A stretch of DNA of 46,124 nucleotides from JBBTIS01 sp038059855 (GTDB taxonomy: Bacteria > Elusimicrobiota > Elusimicrobia > JACQPE01), in NCBI GenBank assembly GCA_964357255.1, contig CAYHKQ010000004.1:1-46124 (forward strand), in the 5' to 3' direction. Position numbers and translations under genes: made by a program. Each line of letters begins with the position of its first letter. Within the stretch, counting starts at the first letter, position 1. Below, piece after piece: positions 1 through 8,065 of this stretch. The notes beneath the pieces are model-generated. The model searched no databases and was not told where the DNA came from. It worked only from the letters and a program-made list of their open reading frames with translations.

Positions 1-368
1 TCGCGCACGATTTTTTGAATTTGACTTTCCGTAAGGTCGTGCCTTAAATTCCTTAAGCAAAAAGCCACGTTCTCTCCCACCGTCAACGAATCAAAAAGAG
101 CCGCGCTCTGAAAAAGAAACCCGAATTTATTTTGAACCAGGGCCAACTTCTCCTCGCTTTGAGCGGCCGTAATGTCAATCCCGTCCACAATCACCGTGCC
201 CCTGTCGGGCCGCAGTAGCCCAACCATGTGCTTTAAAGCCACGGATTTTCCCGTTCCCGATCCGCCGATAATGGTCAGCGTTTCTCCTTCCGCGACGTCG
301 AGATTCATCCCCCGCAAAACATGATGGCGTCCGAAGCTTTTATAAACGTCGCGGAACTGAATAGACAT
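1..368 (-). CDS. mlaF: MlaF-like ABC transporter ATP-binding protein (partial, cut by left edge)
   Basis: The first 122 residues of an ABC ATPase read leftwards off the window from an ATG at 368. The Walker A motif GGSGTGKS lies at about residues 35-42. The Q-loop region FLFQSAALFDSLTV at about 85-98 is typical of the Mla/Ttg2A/MCE-associated ATPases. The signature motif, Walker B and H-loop lie beyond the edge. It begins 4 bases after the stop of the MlaE permease gene, so the two are almost certainly co-transcribed and form the ATPase and permease of a phospholipid or lipid transporter at the inner membrane. The MlaD substrate-binding partner is not visible and would be expected further left. 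Family assignment rests on sequence style plus the MlaE neighbour. Confidence 0.9.
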   Translation of the reverse strand, partial: MSIQFRDVYKSFGRHHVLRGMNLDVAEGETLTIIGGSGTGKSVALKHMVGLLRPDRGTVIVDGIDITAAQSEEKLALVQNKFGFLFQSAALFDSLTVGENVAFCLRNLRHDLTESQIQKIVR

Positions 369-372
369 CCCC

Positions 373-1152
373 TTACCCTATTCCAAAGGCCACCAGAATG
401 GCCGATAAAAAATAATCTGAGATTAAAATCATGACCATTGAAGATACGACGGCCTGGGTGGTTGAACGACCCACCCCTTCGGCGCCGCCGGAGGTTCTAA
501 ATCCCACATAACAGGCCGTGGTCGCCACGATAGCGGCGAAAACGAAGGACTTGAGCACACCGTGAAGCGCCGCGCCCACGGTGATTCTATCCAACAGATC
601 GCCCCAATATGTCACGGCCGGAATTCCCAGCCGCCACACGCTGATCACATAACCACCAAAAATGCCTAAAAAATCCGCATACACGGTAAGGATTGGCAAC
701 ATAACAAAAGCGGCTAAAAAACGAGGGACGCCCAGGTACCGGGTGGGATTGGTGCCCAGGGTATAAAGGGCGTCAATCTGCTCGGTCACTTTCATGGTGC
801 CGAGTTCGGCCGCTATCGAGGCGCCAATGCGTCCACTCACAACGATCGCGGTCAGCACCGGTCCCAATTCCTTTAAGATAGAAAATCCGACCACCGTGCC
901 CACGTACAGCGGCTCGTTAAAAATATTTTTAAAGGAATACCCTGTTTGCAAGGCTAAAACCATGCCGACAAACAAGCTCGTGATGCCGACAACCGGCAAG
1001 GAATCCACTCCAATGCGGGCCGCCTGAGTGAAAAAAAGATCAAAATTCATCCGATCGCGAAACAAGGAACGCATCAAGTCCACCAACAAAAGGGTGACAT
1101 CCCCCGTCGTCTCCACGATACCAAACCAGCTCTTTTTAAGATAACCGTTCAT
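373..1152 (-). CDS. mlaE: MlaE-family ABC transporter permease
   Basis: A 259-residue integral membrane protein with five or six hydrophobic segments. It carries hallmark MlaE/DUF140 stretches: VGITSLFVGMVLALQTGY near residues 55-72, the LGPVLTAIVVSGRIGASIAAELGTMKVTEQIDAL block near 96-130, and a C-terminal GVGRSTTQAVV segment. The family forms the membrane part of ABC lipid transporters that move phospholipids between inner and outer membranes with MlaF and MlaD. It lies downstream of alr with about 61 bp between them, and that gap contains a CCTTTnACCCTTTTGAACC-type repeat. Being at the tail of the rpsF-dnaB operon is an unusual place for mla genes. Full length for the family. Confidence 0.93.
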   Translation of the reverse strand: MNGYLKKSWFGIVETTGDVTLLLVDLMRSLFRDRMNFDLFFTQAARIGVDSLPVVGITSLFVGMVLALQTGYSFKNIFNEPLYVGTVVGFSILKELGPVLTAIVVSGRIGASIAAELGTMKVTEQIDALYTLGTNPTRYLGVPRFLAAFVMLPILTVYADFLGIFGGYVISVWRLGIPAVTYWGDLLDRITVGAALHGVLKSFVFAAIVATTACYVGFRTSGGAEGVGRSTTQAVVSSMVMILISDYFLSAILVAFGIG

Positions 1153-1173
1153 GTCAATAGCCCTTCTCTGCGG

Positions 1174-1214
1174 CCTTTTAACCCTTTTGAACCTTTAACC
1201 CTCTTGAACCTTTT
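1174..1214. repeat. Short intergenic repeat (TTGAACC/TTTAACC units)
   Basis: The plus strand shows alternating TTTAACCC and TTGAACC units with roughly 8-10 base spacing between alr and mlaE. A 20-base stretch at 1174-1193 matches 34352-34370 (livK-livH gap) with one substitution and one single-base indel, so it is a dispersed element rather than chance. Function unknown. Confidence 0.6.
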
Positions 1215-2341
1215 CACAGGTACACCTTCGGCAGCCTTGGCACGCCCAGGCCGCATAAAAATTGATAAACGCTGGTCTTGCCCCATTTGGCCCAATCCGC
1301 CGGCGCAACCCGCTCCTGCCCTTGAGGGCCCGCCACCACAACCTCATCTCCCACATAAACAGGCCCCGCGTCGGTCACGTCCACCATCATCATGTCCATC
1401 GTAATAAGACCCGCCACGGGCGCGGGCTTGCCCGCAATAAGAACATGGGCCTTGCCTGAAGCCGCCATCGGCAAGCCGTCGCCGTAGCCGATAGGCAAGG
1501 TAGCGAGCACGGTCGGCCGTGAGGTTATATAGGTTCCCTCGTAGCTCACGCGCGTTCCCACGGGAACTTTTTTAAGAAAGACGATCCGAGTCTTAATCGT
1601 CATAATGGGTTCAAACCCTGCCATCTGTCCGTACAAAGCCAAACCGGGGCGAACCAAGTCCAATTGGGCCTCGGGCGCGCGAACCGTGGCCGCGGAATTA
1701 GCCGCGTGAACCAAGGGTCTTGGTCCCTGCCCAAAAAGCAAGGTCAAGCCCCGCTCAAATTCCGCCAATTGCGCCCTTGTTAAAGCCTGATCACGAGCCG
1801 AGGCCAGATGGGTATAAACACCTTCGCATCGAACATTGGGCGCCTCGGCCAATGTTTTCAAGATCTCGACGCATGTTTCCGGCCGGGCTCCGATACGTTG
1901 CATCCCTGTTTCCATTTTTAGATGAACGCCGGCCGGTTCGTCCCGGGACCCCATGAAACGAGCCAATTGACGGGCGCCCTCCAAGCTCGAAATCGTGGCA
2001 ATCAATCGATGTCGAAGGCAAGCCTCAAAAGATTCGCGGAAAGGATAGGCGCTGCCTAAAAGTAAAATCCTCCCCTCAAGACCCGACTCTCTTAAAGCGA
2101 TGCCCTCCTCAATAGAGCTCACGCCAAAAAAACGCGCGCCCAGGAACTCTAAACGCCGGGCTACCTCCACGGCGCCGTGACCGTAAGCATTGGCCTTGAC
2201 CACGGCCAGCACTTGGCACGATTTTGAAACAAGATGATTTTTGAGCGTAAGATAATTCCGCTCCAGGGCGGCCCAACGAATCTCCATCCATGCCGGCCGG
2301 TAAAACCCCAAACCCTTGGACTCCCCAATGGCCGCCGCCAT
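1214..2341 (-). CDS. alr: Alanine racemase
   Basis: A 375-residue PLP-dependent racemase that interconverts L- and D-alanine for peptidoglycan. The PLP lysine lies in VVKANAYGHG (K49). The second catalytic base Tyr267 lies in VSYEGTY, followed by the conserved LPIGYGDG. Length is normal. I chose the ATG at 2341 because it follows the dnaB stop by one base (TAA-C-ATG); a longer reading to 2407 would run into dnaB and add residues with no family match. It is part of the rpsF-dnaB operon and is followed by mlaE. Confidence 0.95.
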   Translation of the reverse strand: MAAAIGESKGLGFYRPAWMEIRWAALERNYLTLKNHLVSKSCQVLAVVKANAYGHGAVEVARRLEFLGARFFGVSSIEEGIALRESGLEGRILLLGSAYPFRESFEACLRHRLIATISSLEGARQLARFMGSRDEPAGVHLKMETGMQRIGARPETCVEILKTLAEAPNVRCEGVYTHLASARDQALTRAQLAEFERGLTLLFGQGPRPLVHAANSAATVRAPEAQLDLVRPGLALYGQMAGFEPIMTIKTRIVFLKKVPVGTRVSYEGTYITSRPTVLATLPIGYGDGLPMAASGKAHVLIAGKPAPVAGLITMDMMMVDVTDAGPVYVGDEVVVAGPQGQERVAPADWAKWGKTSVYQFLCGLGVPRLPKVYL

Positions 2342-2342
2342 G

Positions 2343-3788
2343 TTACCCAATCGTCTCCACCTCTTCCATAGAGCCAGAACCACCAGGCTGGCCTTCGCGC
2401 TCGACAAATTTGGTGCAGTAATTTAAAAAATACATGGGAATAGTATCGAGCGGTCCGTTGCGCTGTTTAGCGATAATAATCTCCGCCTGGGCCTTTTCCT
2501 CGGGCGTCGCATTTGGCTTGTACAACCCTGGCCGGTAAATCATAACGACCAAATCCGCGTCTTGCTCCAAGCTCCCCGACTCCCTCAAATCCGCCAACTG
2601 GGGCCGCCCGGACCGTTCCCTTTCTTCCGGACGGCGCGAGAGCTGGGACATGGCCATCACGGGCACGTTCAAATCTTGGGCCAAAATCTTAAGGCTTCTG
2701 GAAATCTCAGCCACCTCCTGCTGGCGGTTTTCCGCGCGCTCGCCGTATTTCAAGAGCTGAAGATAATCAATGATCACAAGGGAAAGCTCCTTGTTTTTTG
2801 CTTTGAGCTCGGAGGCTTTGCGCCGGGCGCGAGAGCGCAATTCCAAGGTGGTTAAACTTCGGGAATCGTCAATAAAAATATCCGCGCTCACAAAACGGTT
2901 AGCGGCGCCGATGATGTCCTGATATTTCGGGCGTTCAAGATAGCCCCGACGCAATTTGGTCGCGTCGGCCAGGGCTTCGGCGCAAAGCATACGAAGCAAT
3001 AAAGAACGCCTGTCCATTTCAAGAGAAAATATGGCCACGGCCTTTTTTTGCTCAAGGCCGACATGGGTCGCCAGATTAAGAGCCAGGGCGGTTTTGCCTT
3101 GGCCCGGTCGGCCCGCCACGATAATGAACTCGGCCTTTTGCAGGCCCGAGGTCAACTCATCAAGTTTCGTGTAACCCGTGGCAAGTCCGGTCACAAAAAT
3201 CTTGTGCTGACGGATGGATTCCAAATTTTCCATCAAGGGATGAACCAAATCGCGCACGCCCAAGAGGCCCGAGTCGCCGCTTTCGTGAGCCAAGCGGAAA
3301 ATCTTAGACTCAGCGCGGTCTAGGGCTTCCCGGACCCCCCCCGAGGGTTTAAACGAATCCTTGCGATGCCCCTCGCGGTAGCAATCCTCGACGATTTCCG
3401 AGGCCGCCTTTAAAAGATTCCGGTAAACGGCCTTTTCTCTAATGATGCCGGCATAATCGGCCAAGTGAGATTGCGAGCCGACGCGATCAACAAGCTCCGC
3501 GAGATACCCTTCCCCTCCGGCGTCTTGATAAAACGTATCTCCGGAGATCTCATTATGAAGGGTGACCAAGTCCACGGATTTGCCGCAACTAAACAGCCGG
3601 ACAATGGCGCGGAAAATTCTACGATGGATTTCTTCGTAAAAGTCTTGTTCGGAGAGCGAGCCTTCGATCCTGGTCAAACCCTCGGCGTCGAGGATCAAGG
3701 CTCCGAGGCAGGCCTTTTCAGTCTCGGTTGAATGGATAGGCCCGGCTCTTAGGTGCGGCGCAAAAGACGCGATAGACGCCTCGGCCAT
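2343..3788 (-). CDS. dnaB: Replicative DNA helicase DnaB
   Basis: A 481-residue hexameric replicative helicase. The N-terminal DnaB domain spans about residues 15-120. The RecA-like C-terminal domain has Walker A GRPGQGKT at 226-233, Walker B in LSLVIIDYLQLL, and the DnaB motifs IFSLEMD and MSQLSRRPEER, with LADLRESGSLEQDADLV following. It loads at the fork to unwind DNA ahead of the polymerase. It follows rplI by 17 bases in the common bacterial order rpsF-ssb-rpsR-rplI-dnaB. No intein or insertion is seen in the P-loop. Confidence 0.97.
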   Translation of the reverse strand: MAEASIASFAPHLRAGPIHSTETEKACLGALILDAEGLTRIEGSLSEQDFYEEIHRRIFRAIVRLFSCGKSVDLVTLHNEISGDTFYQDAGGEGYLAELVDRVGSQSHLADYAGIIREKAVYRNLLKAASEIVEDCYREGHRKDSFKPSGGVREALDRAESKIFRLAHESGDSGLLGVRDLVHPLMENLESIRQHKIFVTGLATGYTKLDELTSGLQKAEFIIVAGRPGQGKTALALNLATHVGLEQKKAVAIFSLEMDRRSLLLRMLCAEALADATKLRRGYLERPKYQDIIGAANRFVSADIFIDDSRSLTTLELRSRARRKASELKAKNKELSLVIIDYLQLLKYGERAENRQQEVAEISRSLKILAQDLNVPVMAMSQLSRRPEERERSGRPQLADLRESGSLEQDADLVVMIYRPGLYKPNATPEEKAQAEIIIAKQRNGPLDTIPMYFLNYCTKFVEREGQPGGSGSMEEVETIG

Positions 3789-3805
3789 AAAAAACTATTA
3801 ACCGG

Positions 3806-4306
3806 CTACGGCTTAGAAGGCTCGCCTCGAATCACGCTCACCTTAAGATCCGCCATCACGTCCTGATGAAGCCGCACCGGCACGTTCGCGGTTCCGAGAG
3901 ATTTCAAAGGCTCCTTCAAAATTAATTCAAATCCTTTAGGAAGAACGACGCTCTTGGTGCGCAAAGATTTAAGTATCTGACCCTTGCTGACGGAGCCGTA
4001 AAGGTCCCCCTTCTCGTCCACAAGAACCGTAAATTCAAGGTGAAGCTTTTCGATCTCGACCTTGGTTTCAGAAGCCGTTTTAGACAAAGTCTTGCGCTCT
4101 TTCTCAAAAACGGAACGCCGCGCCTCTAAATCCTTAAGAACCCCTTTAGAATAAGGAAGGGCGAGCCGCCGTGGCAAAAGAAAATTGCGCGCGTAACCGC
4201 AGGCCACCTCTTTAATTTCTCCGGTCTTGCCCAGGGCGGCGATATCAGCCGTCAAAACCACCTTGGTCCGATTCCGCGATAAACCCCTCTTAAGCATAGC
4301 CGTCAT
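3806..4306 (-). CDS. rplI: 50S ribosomal protein L9
   Basis: A 166-residue protein with the L9 N-domain (KVVLTADIAALGKTGE... GYARNFLLPRRLA, residues 15-50), a long connecting helix, and the C-terminal rRNA-binding domain. It has about 14 residues before the usual L9 start (MTAMLKRGLSRNRT). No other ATG lies nearer the core, so either this is a real basic N-terminal extension or a non-ATG start is used. It sits in the ribosomal/replication operon between rpsR and dnaB. Confidence 0.95.
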   Translation of the reverse strand: MTAMLKRGLSRNRTKVVLTADIAALGKTGEIKEVACGYARNFLLPRRLALPYSKGVLKDLEARRSVFEKERKTLSKTASETKVEIEKLHLEFTVLVDEKGDLYGSVSKGQILKSLRTKSVVLPKGFELILKEPLKSLGTANVPVRLHQDVMADLKVSVIRGEPSKP

Positions 4307-4323
4307 GATATAGTCTTAAATGT

Positions 4324-4689
4324 TCAAGCGGTCGCAAAGGGCAGTAGGGCCATAATTCTGGCCATCTTAACGGCGTCGCGCACCCGGCGCTGATGCCTAG
4401 CGCAGGTCCCGCTGATGCGCGAGGGTAAAATTTTACCCCGCTCCGTTACAAAATTCCGCACCAAGGCCACGTCTTTATAATCCAAGGTTTCCTTGTGTTC
4501 CACGCAAAAACGGCAGGCCTTTCGCGGGCGTTCGCCCCGGCCTCCAAAATAACGCCCCCTCCGAGGGCCCGGTCCAGGGCGTCCTGCGCCTCCCGGGCGA
4601 TCCCCACGAAAACCACCAGGCCGGCTGGCCGGGGCAACCACGGGGCTCGATGAAGTCTGAGTTGGATTATCTTGCGACGTCTCCATCAA
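4324..4689 (-). CDS. rpsR: 30S ribosomal protein S18 with long RG/PG-rich N-terminus
   Basis: The C-terminal 75 residues are a clear S18 (ACRFCVEHKETLDYKDVALVRNF, then RGKILPSRISGTCARHQR, ending ALLPFA). The CxxC plus a third Cys in GTCARHQ suggest the zinc-binding (C+) form. The N-terminal 45 residues are low-complexity and rich in Arg, Gly and Pro (repeated RPGG/GRPG/RRGR), whereas S18 is usually about 75-80 residues in total. It lies between ssb and rplI. S18 binds S6, encoded at the head of the same operon. Confidence 0.95.
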   Translation of the reverse strand: MMETSQDNPTQTSSSPVVAPASRPGGFRGDRPGGAGRPGPGPRRGRYFGGRGERPRKACRFCVEHKETLDYKDVALVRNFVTERGKILPSRISGTCARHQRRVRDAVKMARIMALLPFATA

Positions 4690-4702
4690 TAAATTTCAGG
4701 GG

Positions 4703-5170
4703 CTAAAGAGCCACTTCCTCCATTTCTGCGTCCGCGGACTCTTGCGCGCTCTCATGCGCCGCAACCGCAACGGTTGCGGCCGGAGCAACGGCCTCTTCCG
4801 TCTCAGGGGCGCTCTGCGTTAACTGATACTCCAAAAATTGAACTCTCCGCGCTTCAACGTCCAAGGATCGCCTCTTGGTGCCATCCTTCGCGTCCCATTC
4901 GCGATATTTAAGCCGCCCTTCCACGAGAACAGGGGAGCCCTTATGCAGGCGGTCCTTGATTCTCTGGGCCGCGTCTCCCCACGCCGTCACGTCCACAAAA
5001 GCGACTTCCTCTTCCCAATTATTAGTGGTCTTGTTGAGATAACGGCGGCTCGAAGCCAGTCCGATCTTAGCCACTGCCTTTCCCGAAGGAAGAAAACGAA
5101 CCTCCGGATCTCTAGTCAACCGGCCGGCCACAATCACAAGATTAATTTCAGGAATCCTGATTTTTGTCAT
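4703..5170 (-). CDS. ssb: Single-stranded DNA-binding protein
   Basis: A 155-residue protein with an N-terminal OB-fold of about 110 residues (NLVIVAGRLTRDPEVRFLPSGKAVAKIGLA; FVDVTAWG; KGSPVLVEGRLKYREWD). It binds ssDNA at forks and during repair. The Ala/Glu-rich tail ends in AEMEEVAL instead of the usual acidic tip ending in IPF/LPF, the docking site for partner proteins. Its ATG directly abuts the rpsF stop (TAAATG), so translation is likely coupled. Confidence 0.94.
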   Translation of the reverse strand: MTKIRIPEINLVIVAGRLTRDPEVRFLPSGKAVAKIGLASSRRYLNKTTNNWEEEVAFVDVTAWGDAAQRIKDRLHKGSPVLVEGRLKYREWDAKDGTKRRSLDVEARRVQFLEYQLTQSAPETEEAVAPAATVAVAAHESAQESADAEMEEVAL

Positions 5171-5470
5171 TTAACTTCCTCCTCCATTGTCTTGCCGGAG
5201 AGTCATCTGCCGCAAAACATTCGGTTCCAAGCGCAACGCTTTCTGCCAGCCGGCCAGCGCCTCAAGGGGCAGGGCCAGATGCAAACACACGTACGTGCCT
5301 TCCATTTTTTTGCGGACAGGATAAGCTAGTCGCTTGCGGCCTAATTTCTCATCCTTAAGCACCTTGCCTTTGTGCTCCACGGCCATGCGGCCAAGCTTGC
5401 CGACATATTTGCCGACATCTTCTTCTCCTAAAGACGGATCCAACAGAACTAATGTTTCATAAGTCATCAT
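5171..5470 (-). CDS. rpsF: 30S ribosomal protein S6
   Basis: About 99 residues beginning MMTYETLVLLDPSLGEEDV, matching the S6 fold, with the later KDEKLGRKRLAYPVRKKMEGTYV segment typical of the family. A longer reading to 5548 adds residues with no S6 match and crosses the promoter. Two ATGs in tandem (5470 and 5467) could both serve. A TATAAT box ends 10 bases before the first ATG and no Shine-Dalgarno is seen, so the message may be nearly leaderless. It heads the rpsF-mlaF operon. No room is left for the S6:S18 autoregulatory leader known in other bacteria. Confidence 0.93.
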   Translation of the reverse strand: MMTYETLVLLDPSLGEEDVGKYVGKLGRMAVEHKGKVLKDEKLGRKRLAYPVRKKMEGTYVCLHLALPLEALAGWQKALRLEPNVLRQMTLRQDNGGGS

Positions 5471-5480
5471 AAGCGAAATT

Positions 5481-5486
5481 ATTATA
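5481..5486 (-). promoter_or_regulatory. -10 box of the rpsF operon
   Basis: A perfect TATAAT on the minus strand, 10 bases upstream of the rpsF ATG. No good -35 hexamer is seen. The predicted transcript would start within a few bases of the start codon. Confidence 0.55.
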
Positions 5487-5578
5487 CCTGATTTATAACT
5501 GCCCAGGTCTCCCTCCGGTCGACGGCCAACAAAAATTCTAAATGACATGGGTCATCATCGGGACAAAGGCATCCAGTG

Positions 5579-5584
5579 TATAAT
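5579..5584 (+). promoter_or_regulatory. -10 box of the mltD-amidase pair
   Basis: A perfect TATAAT 13 bases before the ATG at 5598, with no evident -35 and no Shine-Dalgarno. It is divergent from the rpsF promoter about 95 bp away. Confidence 0.5.
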
Positions 5585-5597
5585 CCCTGTTGCGTCT

Positions 5598-7049
5598 ATG
5601 ACATATCCGCTAATCCGACGGCGTCTTTCCAAAGGCTCGGCTCTGTGCATAAGCGTAGCGCTCTCAATCGCCGCGACCGGAACCCTGCCTGCCCAGGACG
5701 CGGATTCCGCGCTCAATAAGCAGACGCTTGACGCCGTGGACGACAAGCCGGACATTAAAATCCTCAATCAGGTCGAGGAGGCCCGGCGGCTTTACGACGA
5801 AGGGTTTATCCAATTTCAGGACGGCAACTACGGGGCCGCTAAAAAAAACGTCCGCAAGGCGTTTGATATTCTCGCGTCAGTGGCGATGGAGGAGGGTCTT
5901 GTTGAAAAGATCAAGCCGGAACTCGATAGTTTGTCTGAAAAAATCCGCTCTTCAGAAATTCCGGAAATTCAAATCTCTTCTTCAACGTCGGCCCTTGAGG
6001 TCAGCACGGAGGAACTCCTGGACGTTCCCCTCGGTAGCGCGCAAACCGAGGCGCCGGTCAAGCCGAACGACGTCCAAAACTACTCCATTAAAATTGACCC
6101 CGACGATAAACTCGCGCAAAAATATTTGACTTTTTACACCAAAGGACCCAGAAAACATCTGGTGCTTAAGGCGCTCGAACAATCCGGCCGCTACAAAACA
6201 ATGATCGAGGCGGCTCTTAAAGATTTCGGCCTGCCGCGAGAACTTTTCTACCTGGTCATGGTGGAAAGCGAATTCAAGCATAATGCCTATTCACGAGCCG
6301 GGGCCGCCGGCCTTTGGCAGCTCATGCCGGCGACAGCCCGAAAGCTTGGCATTAAAGTCAGCTATTGGATTGACGAACGCTATGACCCGGAAAAATCCAC
6401 CCTGGCCGCCATGAAATACCTGCGCGATCTGCACAACCTTTTTGAGGACTGGCACCTGGCCCTTGCCGCTTACAACCGGGGCGAATTTGGAATAGGCAAA
6501 GACCTGCTCTTCGCCAAGGCCACCCAATTTTCCCAACTCTCGCAAGGCGCCATCCCTCGTGAAACCGGCGACTTTGTGCCAAAATTCATGGCTTGCGTCA
6601 TGTTGGGCGATCATCCCCAGGACTACGGATTCTTCCCACGCTACGAGCAACCGGAACCATTTGAAGTCGTGACGTTGGAAAAACCCTTGGATCTTAAAAT
6701 CGCGGCCCAATGCGCCGGGACCAGCGAGGAAATAATGCGGCGGCTCAATCCCGCGATTCGCGCTTGGTGCACGCCGATCAATTACCCTCAATTCCCATTA
6801 CGGATTCCCAAAGGGACGCGTGAGCGGTTTCTCAAGGAGATCGCCATGGTTAAAGACTGGAACCCGGCGCGCGGTTTTGTGCGGCACAAAATAAGAACGG
6901 GCGACGCGCTCTCGCGCATTGCCCGCAAATATCACACCACGGTCCAAGCGATCGTCAAAGACAATAAAAACGTCAACGCCAAACGCTTGAAACCCGGCCA
7001 AGTGTTAAATATTCAGCCGGGACGAAAATACTTCGAAAAGGAAAAATAA
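5598..7049 (+). CDS. mltD: MltD-like lytic transglycosylase with LysM domain
   Basis: A 483-residue secreted protein. A signal peptide (MTYPLIRRR, then a hydrophobic core ending near LPAQ) fits the ATG at 5598 better than an upstream in-frame start at 5547. A helical region of about 150 residues precedes the SLT domain: catalytic Glu223 in MVESEFKHNAYSRAGAAGLWQLMPATA (residues 221-247) and LAAYNRG at 289-295. A LysM domain for glycan binding lies near residues 430-475 (HKIRTGDALSRIARKY... LKPGQVLNI). It cleaves peptidoglycan between MurNAc and GlcNAc, forming anhydromuropeptides. Its TAA is followed immediately by the ATG of an amidase, a sensible wall-recycling or remodelling pair. Confidence 0.93.
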   Translation: MTYPLIRRRLSKGSALCISVALSIAATGTLPAQDADSALNKQTLDAVDDKPDIKILNQVEEARRLYDEGFIQFQDGNYGAAKKNVRKAFDILASVAMEEGLVEKIKPELDSLSEKIRSSEIPEIQISSSTSALEVSTEELLDVPLGSAQTEAPVKPNDVQNYSIKIDPDDKLAQKYLTFYTKGPRKHLVLKALEQSGRYKTMIEAALKDFGLPRELFYLVMVESEFKHNAYSRAGAAGLWQLMPATARKLGIKVSYWIDERYDPEKSTLAAMKYLRDLHNLFEDWHLALAAYNRGEFGIGKDLLFAKATQFSQLSQGAIPRETGDFVPKFMACVMLGDHPQDYGFFPRYEQPEPFEVVTLEKPLDLKIAAQCAGTSEEIMRRLNPAIRAWCTPINYPQFPLRIPKGTRERFLKEIAMVKDWNPARGFVRHKIRTGDALSRIARKYHTTVQAIVKDNKNVNAKRLKPGQVLNIQPGRKYFEKEK

Positions 7050-7838
7050 ATGAACCGAATATTTTTTGCTTTCCTGACGCTTTTGTTAACCTGCGTCGCG
7101 CGCGCGGAGATAACCGTTTCAACGCCCGTCATCATCGCGCGCGCCGAATGGGGCGCGGCCGAGGCCAAGTATCCCATTGATCCCCTGCCTGAAATTTACC
7201 GCGGCGCCATCCACAACACAGCCGGCAATCTGCCTTTGAGCCTGCGGGCGGCTAAATCAGAAATGAAAGGCCTTCAGTTATATCATCAGCATGAGGGCTG
7301 GGCCGATATCGGGTACCACTTTGCCATAGACGGCGCGGGCCGCATTTTCGAAGGTCGGCCGCTCTATTTGCGCGGCTCACATGCCACGGGTGAAAACAAC
7401 GACGGCAATGTCGGCGTTGCCTTAATGGGCAATTTCAGCCGCTACCAGCCGACCCCGGCGCAATGGGAGAGCCTTAAACGACTGCTTTTATGGCTCACCG
7501 CGCGCTACCAAATCGAACCCGGCGAATGGAAGGGTCACCGGGATTATAATTCCCCCAAAGGTTGCCCCGGATTCTATGTCTACAAACAAATCCCGGCCCT
7601 GCGGAAATGGCTGGCCAACGCCATTAAATCCGGTCAACAAAACGCTTTTGTTTTATCTCAGGATCCCGTGGCGCAATTCGTCACACAAGAGCGTTCACTC
7701 GCAGAGGCGTTGTCGGGAAAATCCGCCGGTCCCGAGTCTCTGGCTTATCAAGCGGGCCGGTCCTACCTATCTCAACCGCCGCCCAAGAAATTGGCGCCGG
7801 CGATTTCCTCAAAAAAAGAACAAGACTTCGATTGGTAA
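7050..7838 (+). CDS. N-acetylmuramoyl-L-alanine amidase, PGRP/amidase_2 fold, secreted
   Basis: 262 residues with a signal peptide (MNRIFFAFLTLLLTCVARA). The PGRP/T7-lysozyme-like core shows zinc ligands His55 (IHNTA), His163 (KGHRDYNSPKGCPG) and Cys172, plus the catalytic pair Tyr89 (GWADIGYHF) and Lys170. It should cut the bond between muramic acid and L-Ala in the periplasm. The last 80 residues are low in recognisable features. It begins directly at the stop codon of the lytic transglycosylase gene (TAAATG), so the two are co-translated. Confidence 0.93.
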   Translation: MNRIFFAFLTLLLTCVARAEITVSTPVIIARAEWGAAEAKYPIDPLPEIYRGAIHNTAGNLPLSLRAAKSEMKGLQLYHQHEGWADIGYHFAIDGAGRIFEGRPLYLRGSHATGENNDGNVGVALMGNFSRYQPTPAQWESLKRLLLWLTARYQIEPGEWKGHRDYNSPKGCPGFYVYKQIPALRKWLANAIKSGQQNAFVLSQDPVAQFVTQERSLAEALSGKSAGPESLAYQAGRSYLSQPPPKKLAPAISSKKEQDFDW

Positions 7839-7860
7839 CACCCGACGTTTCCTGCTCTTA

Positions 7861-7987
7861 GGGTTAGTCTAAAGGGTTAGTCTAAAGTCCCTAATTGAAC
7901 TAGGTCTAAGGACCCATGACAAAAACACGCAAACATTTAATATACAATTAGGACTTTAGTCCTATATGGCATAGGACTAAAGTCCTA
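7861..7987. repeat. Palindromic GGACTTTAGTCC-family repeat cluster
   Basis: Contains a tandem 13-mer (7861-7873 and 7874-7886), a unit at 7879-7904 that resembles 40108-40133, and a perfect inverted repeat with 17-base arms (7949-7965 and 7971-7987) separated by 5 bases. It lies between two plus-strand genes. No T-run follows, so it is not an obvious terminator. Confidence 0.75.
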
Positions 7988-8065
7988 AAACGCAACTGGG
8001 AAACGGCCTCGAGAAAACGACGACGCTGGGAAGAAAGGACCCAAGTCAGGTCACTGGAGGTATTG

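Noticed and set aside
2343..2407. Longer alanine racemase start at 2407
   Set aside because: It would overlap dnaB by 65 bp and add residues with no family match; the ATG at 2341 directly follows the dnaB stop.
5471..5548. Longer S6 reading to 5548
   Set aside because: The extension crosses the TATAAT box and does not match S6; the tandem ATGs at 5470 and 5467 fit the family start.
7949..7987. Rho-independent terminator after the amidase
   Set aside because: The 17-bp hairpin is AT-rich with no T-run after it, and similar elements occur at unrelated sites.
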